DNA of 25,521 nt from positions 1 through 25,521 of the IMG/VR virus record IMGVR_UViG_3300044955_000022; one strand, 5' to 3'. The notes under the pieces were generated by a model that was not told where the DNA came from, did not search any database, and saw nothing but the letters and a program-made list of their open reading frames with translations. The stretch is from a virus. Shown here piece by piece: positions 8,150 through 16,540 of the stretch. The position numbers and the translations under genes were made by a program. Within the stretch, counting starts at the first letter, position 1, and each line of letters starts with the position of its first letter.

Positions 8150-8174
8150 TTCCTACGAGTGCTAGTGGTAGGAA
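8150..8174 (-). other. Inverted repeat before the small structural genes
   Basis: TTCCTAC and GTAGGAA form a 7-bp stem around an 11-nt loop. It lies about 30 nt upstream of the 68-aa gene, in the 127-bp gap after the HNH gene. There is no U tract, so it is not an intrinsic terminator. It could be a leader hairpin or mRNA-processing site, or chance. Confidence 0.3.
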
Positions 8175-8247
8175 TCTATATCAAATTGTCAGGTGGGATT
8201 CACCCTTACAAGTAATATAAACATATTACAGAGAAAAAGAAAGGGTA

Positions 8248-8814
8248 TCATTTTGGTAGTTTGTTATGCTTCTTACAGTTGGCCTCATGTGTCATAACCT
8301 CTAAATTCCACGGTACGTGTAAGCCGCATACGGTAGCCCCCTTTAATGGTATCTGGTGGTCTACTACGTATTTCTGCCCCATTAGTTTAGACATATGTTG
8401 TGCCTGCAAATATATCTGTTTGATCTGCTCGTGATGCTCAGGTGTCAACCATTTTGGTGTAGCCTGTCTGTGCCTACGTTTGCGTAGTAGGTTACGTAAA
8501 TTGCGTTGTTCTTTATTAGCCTCGTCATACCTACGCCTATACTCACGTTTAGCTTCTACTGGACGACATAGCGCACGAGCTTTTACTAGCTCAATATTAC
8601 GTTCGTAATATCTCCTACCCGCGGCTTTTGCTGCTTCAGATTTCGGAAGCCCTTTACGCCTTTCGTTTTGTTGTTGCCATTCGAGCTTACGGCACTCAAT
8701 ACAAGTACCTTTTAGCAACCTAGGAGCTACATGCCCATGTTTGCAGGGTTTACCAGTAAAGTAGTACTTAGCTCCTACGGCCTTGGCAGCAGCGCGTGTG
8801 GTTGGTAGTCCCAT
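8248..8814 (-). CDS. HNH homing-type endonuclease (188 aa)
   Basis: I choose ATG 8814 because GGAGG stands directly upstream; the open frame continues 19 codons further but into the terminator. An N-terminal zinc-knuckle-like region (C24, H26, H28, C38, C41 in GKPCKHGH and TCIEC) and a long basic helical segment precede the HNH core. The core includes V151-D152-H153 in YVVDHQIPLKG, N170 in HVPWNLEVMT, and N179/H183 near the C-terminus (ANCKKHN). These are the usual metal and catalytic positions of phage HNH endonucleases, which nick or cut DNA. It is the only gene of this functional type inside the virion operon and sits right behind the capsid terminator. This suggests a mobile homing gene. 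A TATAAT on the minus strand at 8843-8848 could give it its own weak promoter. Confidence 0.85.
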   Translation of the reverse strand: MGLPTTRAAAKAVGAKYYFTGKPCKHGHVAPRLLKGTCIECRKLEWQQQNERRKGLPKSEAAKAAGRRYYERNIELVKARALCRPVEAKREYRRRYDEANKEQRNLRNLLRKRRHRQATPKWLTPEHHEQIKQIYLQAQHMSKLMGQKYVVDHQIPLKGATVCGLHVPWNLEVMTHEANCKKHNKLPK

Positions 8815-8860
8815 AATTACCTCCGTTGTTTTGATACAGGTAATTATATACGTTGGATAT

Positions 8861-8886
8861 AAAAAAGCCACCCGAAGGTGGCTTTT
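8861..8886 (-). terminator. Rho-independent terminator after the major capsid gene
   Basis: Read on the minus strand, AAGCCACC-TTCG-GGTGGCTT forms an 8-bp stem with a UUCG tetraloop, followed by a T run. It lies 12 nt after the capsid stop. The A tract on the other side could let it act in both directions, but no plus-strand gene is nearby. It would reduce transcription of the HNH and downstream tail genes relative to the capsid gene. Confidence 0.85.
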
Positions 8887-8898
8887 CTCGTGAAACCC

Positions 8899-9804
8899 TT
8901 ATGCGCCCGGGCTTCCGTATACCGCTAGTGGGTCACTAACACCAAACGAGTAGCGCTCGCGAGCCTTGTAACGGCTGTTCCCAGTGTCAAAATCGGCGTC
9001 CATCGACGTGCTCATTGGAGTACGTACAAAGTGCTTAAGACCGTTAGGGATATCAGTCATCAAGAACCAAGCGTTAGTATCTGTGAGGTAATGGTTCACA
9101 GCGTATCCGCCCGGAATTGAGCCGTTTGAACGTAGTGCGTTCAAATCGTTGTCTGCAGTGCTTACGCGACCTTCAGTTTCCAACAGGCGAGTTGCAACGA
9201 ACTGTAGCGCTGGTGGAATGATAAGTTTCTTAGGCTGTGCAGCGATTAGAAGACCACGCTCGTCTGTCCACTGGCTGATAGCGATAACGGCAGCTTCAAG
9301 AGAAGTTTCGTTAAGGTCAGCAGCTACAGTTGGACGGTTAGCGTTAGTACCACCAGAAACAAGTGGGTGGTCAGTAGCACATAGTACTTTGCCGTCACCG
9401 TAAGTTGTGCCTGAGAACGCGTTGTTCAGTACAGACGCAGCTTTAACCTGCTTGGTGTAAGCCATAGCGCGAGCTAGAGCTTTAGTGTAACGAGCCGATA
9501 GTGAGTCGTACAGGTTATCTTCAATAGCTTCCTCAGTGATAGAGAAACCCATTGCGATAGTTTCGTGTACGTAACGCGCAGACCATGCTTCCTGTGCTGA
9601 ATCGTAGCTAATAGCCGCGCCTTCAGATTTAACAGGTGCAGAGCCAAAGCCCGACAGTTTAGTTTCTTCCTCGAAAGAACGGTCTGAAGTTTCCTGCTCA
9701 AAGATTTCTTTGTGCTCTTCGCCGTACTTCTTGTACTCCATACCAAATAGAGCGTTCAGCCCCGGTAAGAGTTCCTTAAGTAATTGGGAACGTGAAATAG
9801 CCAT
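8899..9804 (-). CDS. Major capsid protein (301 aa)
   Basis: Start at 9804 with AAGGAG 9 nt upstream. The protein has the features of an HK97-fold or Mu-like capsid subunit: a helical N-arm (LLKELLPGLNALFGMEYKKY), an acidic stretch (EEHKEIFEQETSDRSFEEET), a central alpha/beta domain (IIPPALQFVATRLL), and a C-terminal strand-rich end (YSFGVSDPLAVYGSPGA). I see no cleavable propeptide. The order scaffold, 156-aa protein, decoration-like protein and capsid, directly followed by a terminator, supports the call. Capsid proteins in this size range assemble the icosahedral shell with scaffold help. I am confident of the role but not of the exact subfamily. Confidence 0.85.
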   Translation of the reverse strand: MAISRSQLLKELLPGLNALFGMEYKKYGEEHKEIFEQETSDRSFEEETKLSGFGSAPVKSEGAAISYDSAQEAWSARYVHETIAMGFSITEEAIEDNLYDSLSARYTKALARAMAYTKQVKAASVLNNAFSGTTYGDGKVLCATDHPLVSGGTNANRPTVAADLNETSLEAAVIAISQWTDERGLLIAAQPKKLIIPPALQFVATRLLETEGRVSTADNDLNALRSNGSIPGGYAVNHYLTDTNAWFLMTDIPNGLKHFVRTPMSTSMDADFDTGNSRYKARERYSFGVSDPLAVYGSPGA

Positions 9805-9817
9805 ATCAATTCACTCC

Positions 9818-10375
9818 TTAACCGAATTTGTGAACGCCAGAGTTAATCTTAACCAACACGTCAGTGTAAGCGTCGCCAGCAGTAGAAACGATTTCTACAA
9901 CTGTTAGGCTTGCACCAGCGTCGTTAGCTGCACCTACAGAGTTAGTTGAGTTACCAGTGGTAGCTGAACCAGTCTGAGTTGCACTGTTAAGACCAACCTC
10001 AATACCAACTTCAGTCTGAGCAATAGAGCCAGAAGACTGAGCTTGGAACAATACGCTTGGGTCAGTTACGACTTTAGCGCGGATAACGCCAGTAGTACCT
10101 GTTGGGTAGTACTGTGAGTGGATCTGTTGACCCTGTGCGTTAGTGTATTCACAACCGACAAATACACCTACAACGCCCACTAGTGGGTCAGCTGCAGTTG
10201 CTGCGTCAGTTGCTGGAGTAACGTAACCACCGCTTAGGTAAACGATAGAACCGTTGTAGATAGAAGCAGTAGTGCCAGCAGGGTCAACCAAAAATTCAGT
10301 AGTTGCACCAGCATAAGGCATACCGTCTACACGTTTTACGGGCTTAAGACCGTAAGGAGCAGCTGTAGTAGCCAT
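9818..10375 (-). CDS. Capsid-associated or decoration protein (185 aa)
   Basis: Start at 10375, with AGGAG in TTTAGGAGAATATC. It begins MATTAAPYGLKPVKRVDGMP, followed by a Gly/Thr/Val-rich beta sequence: IYNGSIVYLSGGYVTPATDA, then VGVFVGCEY. A low-charge C-terminal half is rich in Thr, Ser, Gly and Asn. Composition and position immediately before the capsid gene, with a 13-nt gap, fit a decoration or stabilisation protein of the capsid. No enzyme motif is visible. An alternative is a fibre-like head protein. Confidence 0.6.
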   Translation of the reverse strand: MATTAAPYGLKPVKRVDGMPYAGATTEFLVDPAGTTASIYNGSIVYLSGGYVTPATDAATAADPLVGVVGVFVGCEYTNAQGQQIHSQYYPTGTTGVIRAKVVTDPSVLFQAQSSGSIAQTEVGIEVGLNSATQTGSATTGNSTNSVGAANDAGASLTVVEIVSTAGDAYTDVLVKINSGVHKFG

Positions 10376-10389
10376 GATATTCTCCTAAA

Positions 10390-10860
10390 TTAAGTACCAT
10401 TTCCGAAAGTGACCTTCGTTTTACGCTCATTAAATAGCGGCATACGAGGATCGTTCTCACGCATTAAATTATTATCGACTGAGTCCATTTGCGCACGTGT
10501 TTGACCACTGTAGTAGTCATTACGCTCATTGACCAACTCGATAGGGGTTTTACAAAGCATCAAACCACCAATAACGATATTATCCTTAAAACGATCATCT
10601 TCGACCGCTACAAGAGTAATCTCAGGGTGATCCGCTGCTTTCACAGGTTCCCAACCTTCTCGGAGTTTCGAGGACAAATTCGAGGCATCTACCTGACCCT
10701 GTGTACTAACACGCACCCAATGGAACTCGTAACCCTCTTCTGGGTTAGGAGAAGGTAGCGTTTCTGGACGACGCCAAGAACGCACTCGCTGATTGGTTTC
10801 GCGTGTATCTAGCTCACGGTTTCCCGCACGTGAACGTTTATCTATAGAGTTAGTGGCCAT
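10390..10860 (-). CDS. Conserved virion-module protein (156 aa), function unknown
   Basis: Start at 10860, overlapping the stop of the scaffold-like gene as TAATG. The N-terminus is charged and basic (SIDKRSRAGNRELDTRETNQ). The middle has an alpha/beta pattern, EGYEFHWVRVSTQGQVDASN then NIVIGGLMLCKTP, and the C-terminus is hydrophilic and probably extended. Proteins of this kind occur between scaffold and capsid genes in marine podovirus-like phages. I cannot assign a function. A capsid-assembly or head-closure role is suggested only by its position and translational coupling. Confidence 0.6.
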   Translation of the reverse strand: MATNSIDKRSRAGNRELDTRETNQRVRSWRRPETLPSPNPEEGYEFHWVRVSTQGQVDASNLSSKLREGWEPVKAADHPEITLVAVEDDRFKDNIVIGGLMLCKTPIELVNERNDYYSGQTRAQMDSVDNNLMRENDPRMPLFNERKTKVTFGNGT

Positions 10861-11903
10861 TATTTAGTCCCCAATGCTGCAGCCTGACTGGCGTATTCTG
10901 TTAAAGGTACTCCCAAACGCTTTGCGATAGCGATCTGTGTTTGCGTAAGTTTCACCTTCTTAGGTGCTGTGCTCCGCGTAGCGGGGGCAACCACATTCGA
11001 CTGTCGTTTAGCAGGTTGTGCCTCTTGTTCAATCTCTTCATCCGAGACAAACTCATCTGGAAAGACTGATCGCATACGAGAATCAATTTTCTCGTAGTAT
11101 TCGTCACTAGTGGGGTCAATACCCGACTTAACTAGCTTGTTATGAAGACCCAAAGCATAAGCAGTCATTTCATCGTCAGAACCAAACCAAGGGTTATTCT
11201 CTGCCCATGAAGTTGCGCGCTCGTCGGTTTGCACCGGCGGGGTTGCCTGCTGAGTTTCTTCATTTGTGTTAACTTGTAACTGAGTTTCTTCCTCTTGTAA
11301 AGCGGGAAGTTTGAAATTCTCTAACTTATCGGCCTTTATCTTGGCATTTGTTAGTGCTTCTTGCGCTGCAAGTACTGCTTCAGCGTCTCCAGACTCGTAT
11401 GCTTCCTTATACTGCGCTTTAGCTGCGTTTAGTTCCGAAGAAGCGTTTTTCTTGGCTTGTTCCAATAGAACCGTACGACTCTTATTGTTGTCACCCTTCA
11501 AACGTTTGTTTTCTTCTACTAGCTGCTGCGCCATACGTTCTAGCTCTTGACGCTCACGTAGTGCCTGCTCTTTAGCGCGACGCTCGTCGTGATAGCCCTT
11601 AGAGAAGTGCTGGATACGTTTACGTACTTTCTCCGAGTAATCCTGCAGCTCGTCCTCAGTCACCTCTTCAGGTGGGTCTGAAGGCTTACGGCCACGGTCT
11701 TTCTTAGGAGTGTCGTCAACGACCTCGATCTCTACACCATCTTCTTCGATGATTTCGACATCTTCCTTCTTAGGCTCTTTCTTAGCTTCTTTCTTTGGCT
11801 TGGCATCTAGGTCAAGTGTCTCAGCTGAAGACGACTCGATCTCTAGTTCCGGTTTTTCGTTTTCCTCGTGCGGAAACTCGAACTCTACTGGTTGAAATCC
11901 CAT
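10860..11903 (-). CDS. Probable capsid scaffolding protein (347 aa)
   Basis: Start at 11903, with GAGGTG upstream. The first 90 residues are highly acidic with short Lys patches (KPKKEAKKEPKKEDVEIIEE). A heptad-rich coiled coil spans about 85-197 (KVRKRIQHFSKGYHDERRAK, then ELERMAQQLVEENKRLKG). A Gln/Thr-rich linker and the segment WAENNPWFGSDDEMTAYA follow. The C-terminal end is basic and helical (APKKVKLTQTQIAIAKRLGV). An acidic, helical, elongated protein with a basic C-terminal capsid-binding helix, located between portal and capsid genes, is the usual signature of a scaffold. Direct homology is not obvious to me, so this rests on architecture and order. Confidence 0.7.
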   Translation of the reverse strand: MGFQPVEFEFPHEENEKPELEIESSSAETLDLDAKPKKEAKKEPKKEDVEIIEEDGVEIEVVDDTPKKDRGRKPSDPPEEVTEDELQDYSEKVRKRIQHFSKGYHDERRAKEQALRERQELERMAQQLVEENKRLKGDNNKSRTVLLEQAKKNASSELNAAKAQYKEAYESGDAEAVLAAQEALTNAKIKADKLENFKLPALQEEETQLQVNTNEETQQATPPVQTDERATSWAENNPWFGSDDEMTAYALGLHNKLVKSGIDPTSDEYYEKIDSRMRSVFPDEFVSDEEIEQEAQPAKRQSNVVAPATRSTAPKKVKLTQTQIAIAKRLGVPLTEYASQAAALGTK

Positions 11904-11911
11904 ATTTCACC

Positions 11912-12268
11912 TCACGACGCACGCGCTAGACTGCGCGGATCACTAACAACGGCTTCAATGCTATCGTCATTCATTAGACGGTATTCATTTTCACCAACCT
12001 TAAAACGTGTACCCGTATTCATACGGAACACGACGTAATCACCTACTTTGCACCAAGGCCCAGTAGGGAAACGTTCTTTATCGGCATAGGCTTGTTCGCC
12101 CATAGCCAGCACACGACCTACAAACGAAAGGATGTGGTCATGGTGAATCTCTTTTGCGACCTTAATGATCCCTGACCCACCGTAAGTCTCTTCGACCTCG
12201 GGGATCTCAACCAACAGTCGGTAGCCCACAGGCTGCGGCAGTTGCTGTTCTAGTTCTACATCACTCAT
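11912..12268 (-). CDS. GroES-like co-chaperonin (118 aa)
   Basis: I choose ATG 12268 (MSDVELEQQL), with GGAG 8 nt upstream; the gene then overlaps the 66-aa gene by 8 nt. The body matches the Cpn10 fold: GYRLLVEIPEVEE at residues 15-27, a mobile-loop-like ETYGGSGIIKVAKE at 27-40, FVGRVLAMGEQAY at 49-61, and a KVGDYVVFRMNTGTRFKVGE core at 74-93. The last part, RLMNDDSIEAVV, also fits. Phage co-chaperonins such as T4 gp31 replace or adapt host GroES so that GroEL can fold the capsid protein. The gene lies between portal and scaffold genes, which suits capsid folding. No GroEL partner is encoded in the window, so host GroEL is the likely partner. Confidence 0.8.
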   Translation of the reverse strand: MSDVELEQQLPQPVGYRLLVEIPEVEETYGGSGIIKVAKEIHHDHILSFVGRVLAMGEQAYADKERFPTGPWCKVGDYVVFRMNTGTRFKVGENEYRLMNDDSIEAVVSDPRSLARAS

Positions 12269-12461
12269 CGTCATCTCCATCAACGTAGTTTTTAGCTAGA
12301 TCTTCTATTGTTTGTTGTGCGTACCGTAGACCGCGGACCACACCGACAACTTCACGGTATTTCGCGAAGTCATCAGGTGAGCCACCAGCAAGATAAGTTT
12401 TCATGGACTCTTCTTGGTCCTGTAACTTTTCGATTAGCACGTCAAAGACGGTTCTTGCCAT
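12261..12461 (-). CDS. Small helical protein after the portal gene (66 aa)
   Basis: Start at 12461, with GGAG in TGAGGAGTAATACCTA. It is almost wholly helical and charged (MARTVFDVLIEKLQDQEESM, then YREVVGVVRGLRYAQQTIED) and ends in the acidic GDDDE. No enzyme or membrane motif is seen. Small proteins of this type often follow the portal gene in podovirus-like phages. It may bind portal or scaffold, but this is inferred only from place. The 8-nt overlap with the GroES-like gene implies coupled translation. Confidence 0.6.
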   Translation of the reverse strand: MARTVFDVLIEKLQDQEESMKTYLAGGSPDDFAKYREVVGVVRGLRYAQQTIEDLAKNYVDGDDDE

Positions 12462-12467
12462 TAGGTA

Positions 12468-14972
12468 TTACTCCTCAGTTTTTGTATTTGCTCCTTGTTG
12501 GAACATGCGAGCTGCCTCCATGGATAGCTTGCTCTCCTCCAAGCCTTTTTGTTGATCTAGGTTAGCCTTAGCTTTCTTAGCGTCTAGCATCACCTTAGCC
12601 TCATCAATCTGTACTTTCTTAGCATCTACCTTACTGTCCATCAGATCCTTGGCTGAATCACGCTGTAGCTGTGTACGGCGTAGTTCGATATCGGCCTGAT
12701 CCTTAGCGGCTTTACGCTGCAGCTCTGCTTGTTTGAGCTGTAGTTCTGCCTGCTGTAGCTGGAACATTGGGTCTTGCGCTTGTTGTTGTGCCTGCTGCTG
12801 TGCCGCCTGCTGCTGATGCGCCTGAGTAAGCTGTTTGCCACCATCTGCGATGAGACGTGATAGCTGTACTTCTACATCTTCTGGAAGCTCTTCGTTTGGT
12901 ACGTTTAGTGGTACGCCCAGCTTCTCTTCCATCTGCTGACGGTAACGGAAGCCCAAGTGCTCTGCGATATGTGACTGTAGGGCCATCATAATCTGCTGTG
13001 CCTGTGGGTTCTGACCGATAGTCTGCGCAATCATAGGATCTTGCATGAATGACTGGTGTGCAGCGATGTGAGCTTCGTGATCCTGATGGATAAACGCTTT
13101 GATTGGCTTACCAATAAGTGCGTTCATGTTCTCAGATACAGGATCGGCTGGCTTAGTATCTTCCGCCATCGGAATCAACTTCTCAGCGTTCTTGATGCCC
13201 ATAACCTCAATCATCTGACGGTGTAGCTGTGGCAGGTCGTAGATCTGCGGAGCCTGTTGCGCCATCTGCAACACTGCTTGGTACTGGACCACGCGCTGTG
13301 CCATCGTAGAGCTGTTAGGGTCACTAACAGGGATAACCTCGACCATCATGTAGTCTTGGATACGTGCTGATACGTCACCACGAGCAGGGATGTACGCGTA
13401 CTCCATCGGAGCGTTCTCGGCCATGATCTGCTTAAGAAGTTTAAACTCCTGCTTCATAGCGTAGTGTACACGCGCCTGTACTGCTGCCATTGGCTTCAGT
13501 GTGCGTTCTAGTAGTGCTAGCGTCGTACCTACAGGAGCGTTAGCAGACATATCAGAGATATTCATATCTGCGATAGCGCCTAGGCGACGGCCTTCCTGTG
13601 TAATACGGTCTAGTAGAGCTAGAAGTGTCTGTGACGGCTCTTTATAAGGAAGAGGCATGATGTTGTCACGGATAGAACCGCTAGGTACATCTACATCTTT
13701 CCATTCACCCGGCTCGATCGGCTCATCATCACCCTTGATGCGTAGACCACGTGACTTGAGACCACCCGGTAGGTTAGCTAGCGTACCTGAGTCAACAAGC
13801 TGACGGATAAGTGACGTGCCTGCACGTGCGTAACCACCAACAATGTGGATCAGACCTAGCCCGTAAAACCCAAAACCCGGGACATATACATAATGAACAA
13901 AGTGCTGACGACGGCGAGCGTCAGTATCAGACTCGTCCCAATTACGACGGATAGAAAGAACCTCGCCGGTCCCTTTCTCAATAGTGACGACGTACGGTTT
14001 CGGAATGTCATCAGACTCTTCTCCCTCAATAATGTCCTCAAGGCACATGTCCATGTGGACTTCAAACAGGGTGTAGCGATCGTCATCATTAAGTGTATAG
14101 CCGCTTTCCTCGGCTTTCTTCTCCTGAATATCAGTGAAGTAAGCTGCTGGGTCACCCAAATGTACATCACGGTAGAAACCAGACGCCTGTAGGCTACGCA
14201 TCTCGTTCTTCGTCTTACGCATGATGTGTGTAATACGTTCAGCTGTCTCGATGTGTGACGCACCGTATGGCACTACTACATCTTCTGCTGGTAGGAAAAT
14301 CGCTACCTGACGACCATATGTAGGATCGAAGTAGACTTTCTTGAACGCTGAACCAGACAAACCAAGCGCATATAGTAGACGCTCGTGCTCTGGACGGTAC
14401 TCGACCATGTTTTCAGTCAGCTCGTAGTTCATATCCGCACGTACACGTTCGGCAGCTTCGAGCTTGTCCTTAGTCTCTTCGCCCAAGATCTTAGTCTTAA
14501 CAGGACCAGCAGACGGGAACACTTCACTCATAGTCTCCGCTTGGAAGCGGATCGCTGCCTCTGACAGTACTGTAGAGTGTACGTTACACGCACCTTCCCA
14601 CGGACGGGTACGCTCTTCGTTCTTAAAGCCTAGTGCGTCTAGGCCAGCTACGAATGTGTCAGCCCATTCCTTACGGCTATCAATATCGGCGTCGACAAGC
14701 CCCAATACGTCGCTAGCGACGCTCTGTAGCGCATCCTCGTCTAGATAATCAGCCAAGTTAGCGTCAAATGGCGCTGTAGCAATGCCTAATTCGTCTTCAG
14801 CTTCATCACCAAAGGTAATTTCGACACTACCGTCCTCTAATTCCACCATCATCGGCCCTTCAGCCATCAGATCGATCTCTAGACCTGCTGGATCTAGTGC
14901 TTCTTCGCCCATACCAGCTAGTTCGTCTTCTAGACCAGTAGGCGCTGCGTATAAGCCTTTTTCAATAGCCAT
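12468..14972 (-). CDS. Portal protein (834 aa)
   Basis: Start at 14972, with AGAGGG upstream. The first 80 residues are acidic, with a clip-free extension (ELEDGSVEITFGDEAEDELG). The portal body contains KEWADTFVAGLDALGFKNEE, RTRPWEGACNVHSTVLSEAA, and later an alternating helical and strand pattern. The C-terminus, from about 713 to 834, is a long Gln/Ala/Lys-rich coiled-coil barrel region (AHQQQAAQQQAQQQAQ, then AELQLKQAELQRKAAKDQAD). Length and this barrel-like tail resemble the large portals of P22-like and marine podoviruses. It forms the dodecameric ring through which DNA is packaged and to which the terminase docks. The gene directly follows the large terminase gene. Confidence 0.85.
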   Translation of the reverse strand: MAIEKGLYAAPTGLEDELAGMGEEALDPAGLEIDLMAEGPMMVELEDGSVEITFGDEAEDELGIATAPFDANLADYLDEDALQSVASDVLGLVDADIDSRKEWADTFVAGLDALGFKNEERTRPWEGACNVHSTVLSEAAIRFQAETMSEVFPSAGPVKTKILGEETKDKLEAAERVRADMNYELTENMVEYRPEHERLLYALGLSGSAFKKVYFDPTYGRQVAIFLPAEDVVVPYGASHIETAERITHIMRKTKNEMRSLQASGFYRDVHLGDPAAYFTDIQEKKAEESGYTLNDDDRYTLFEVHMDMCLEDIIEGEESDDIPKPYVVTIEKGTGEVLSIRRNWDESDTDARRRQHFVHYVYVPGFGFYGLGLIHIVGGYARAGTSLIRQLVDSGTLANLPGGLKSRGLRIKGDDEPIEPGEWKDVDVPSGSIRDNIMPLPYKEPSQTLLALLDRITQEGRRLGAIADMNISDMSANAPVGTTLALLERTLKPMAAVQARVHYAMKQEFKLLKQIMAENAPMEYAYIPARGDVSARIQDYMMVEVIPVSDPNSSTMAQRVVQYQAVLQMAQQAPQIYDLPQLHRQMIEVMGIKNAEKLIPMAEDTKPADPVSENMNALIGKPIKAFIHQDHEAHIAAHQSFMQDPMIAQTIGQNPQAQQIMMALQSHIAEHLGFRYRQQMEEKLGVPLNVPNEELPEDVEVQLSRLIADGGKQLTQAHQQQAAQQQAQQQAQDPMFQLQQAELQLKQAELQRKAAKDQADIELRRTQLQRDSAKDLMDSKVDAKKVQIDEAKVMLDAKKAKANLDQQKGLEESKLSMEAARMFQQGANTKTEE

Positions 14973-14983
14973 AATTAGCCCTC

Positions 14984-16540
14984 TTAATAGTAACCTTTGC
15001 CGCGGTTACTTCTAAATAACCTTTGTTCTTCCGGCTCATCCGTCGGTAGACGTATAAACCCGCCCTGTCGGAATCGCATTAGCGCCATAACCATGCTATC
15101 CACAAGGTCATCGTGTGATGCGAAAGGAAACGCAGCGACTTCTTCGACCACTTCTTCGGCCCATCGAGTACGCGGAACCCATACCATTCCAGACGATACA
15201 ATATCAGATACTGAGTTTAAGCGCGCTACCTTATCACCTGAACCCCTGTGAGGCGTAAATTCCTGTACAGGTATGCCCATGCGACGCATCTCTTGGTAGA
15301 GCGCAGTACCAGCTGACTTCTTCTCGACAATAAATGAGTCAGGTTCCCACTCATCGTACTCTTCCATAGCCAATCTTTTCAGTTCTGGGAACTCAAAACG
15401 ATCCTTTATGCTATTAAGTAATATAATGTGGTACTCGTTAACTTCTTCGTTATAAAAAACACCCCAAGTAGTCAACGCAGTGAAGTCGGCACGGTTATGA
15501 GTCTCTGCCGCGGCATCAAGAGACATAATTATGTACTCACATGGCGGTGGATTGTCTTTTGTCCAGTCCTGCCACCACTCACGCTTAATTATGGCTGCTT
15601 CTTCGGCTGTCGGCTTCTGTTGGTACTGAGCGTTCCACTGGAACACCGGCATCGACGCTTTGGTACGATTCAGTGCCTCCATGTCAAAGAACTCAGGCCA
15701 CAGCGGTTTCTCTACCTTTTTGTGTGTTTTCTTATCTTCTAGTTCCAAAATGGCCGGAAACTCGACAACTTCGTACTGATCGGCCATGTCATTTTTGGCC
15801 ATATCAGACGTTACACGCCCAGTAAGGTCATCCATATGCCAGCGAGTCTGAATAATTGCCACACGACCGCCGGGCATAAGACGAGTACGTGCACCATAAG
15901 TGAACCACTCGTAAGCCTTATCGAATACTTCAAAGTTCCCGTTGATGACATCTTGTTCAGAATGTGGATCATCAATGAGCAATAAGTCAGCACCACGACC
16001 AGCGAGAGCAGATCCAATACCACAAGCATAATACTCACCCCCACTGTTTGTGTTCCATCGACCAGCCGACTTACTATCCGTCGCTAGGTGTACAGTCGGA
16101 AACACCTCTTTATATGCGTCGGTAGCAATCAAGTTACGTACCTTACGACCAAAATCGACCGCGAGGTCTGTGGTGTGCGACACCATCATTACCTTCTTGC
16201 CGGGATTTCGACCCAAGAACCACGCTGGGAACATGATAGACACCAACTGCGACTTACCATGTCGAGGCGGTATGTTTACACATATACGGTCTTTATCACC
16301 TGACTCAATTCCCATTAACATCTTAGCGAGAATACGGTGGTGTTTACCTACCTTATAGTCAGGCATCATGTGCATACAGAACGCTATCAGGTCATTCTGC
16401 AGCGCTTTTGTACGGTTGCGGCGGTGTATCTCGTCGACGATCTGCTCAATGTGCTCCACCTCTTCCGGTGAAAAGTTATCGAGGTTGTCCAGCAGGTGCT
16501 GGATGTCGTCTTCGGAGAACTCCTTAGCCAACTCAGTCAT
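14984..16540 (-). CDS. terL: Terminase large subunit (518 aa)
   Basis: I choose ATG 16540 (MTELAKEFSEDD) because GAGG precedes it and it overlaps the upstream gene by 8 nt; the open frame extends 8 codons further upstream. ATPase domain: Walker A PPRHGKS at 91-97, Walker B LLLIDDPHS at 186-194, and a motif-III-like AIIQTRWHMDDLTGR at about 228-242. The nuclease domain has the expected acidic residues: D342 in IIMSLDAAAE, E406 in FIVEKKSAG, and D477/D478/D481 in FASHDDLVDSM. The protein packages phage DNA into the prohead through the portal and cuts it. The order small terminase, large terminase, portal is typical. Both domains look complete. Confidence 0.93.
   Translation of the reverse strand: MTELAKEFSEDDIQHLLDNLDNFSPEEVEHIEQIVDEIHRRNRTKALQNDLIAFCMHMMPDYKVGKHHRILAKMLMGIESGDKDRICVNIPPRHGKSQLVSIMFPAWFLGRNPGKKVMMVSHTTDLAVDFGRKVRNLIATDAYKEVFPTVHLATDSKSAGRWNTNSGGEYYACGIGSALAGRGADLLLIDDPHSEQDVINGNFEVFDKAYEWFTYGARTRLMPGGRVAIIQTRWHMDDLTGRVTSDMAKNDMADQYEVVEFPAILELEDKKTHKKVEKPLWPEFFDMEALNRTKASMPVFQWNAQYQQKPTAEEAAIIKREWWQDWTKDNPPPCEYIIMSLDAAAETHNRADFTALTTWGVFYNEEVNEYHIILLNSIKDRFEFPELKRLAMEEYDEWEPDSFIVEKKSAGTALYQEMRRMGIPVQEFTPHRGSGDKVARLNSVSDIVSSGMVWVPRTRWAEEVVEEVAAFPFASHDDLVDSMVMALMRFRQGGFIRLPTDEPEEQRLFRSNRGKGYY

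Noticed and set aside
8191-8206. GTGGGATTCACCC between two minus-strand genes
   Set aside because: It resembles the 17-bp palindrome centre, but the arms differ and the symmetry is partial.
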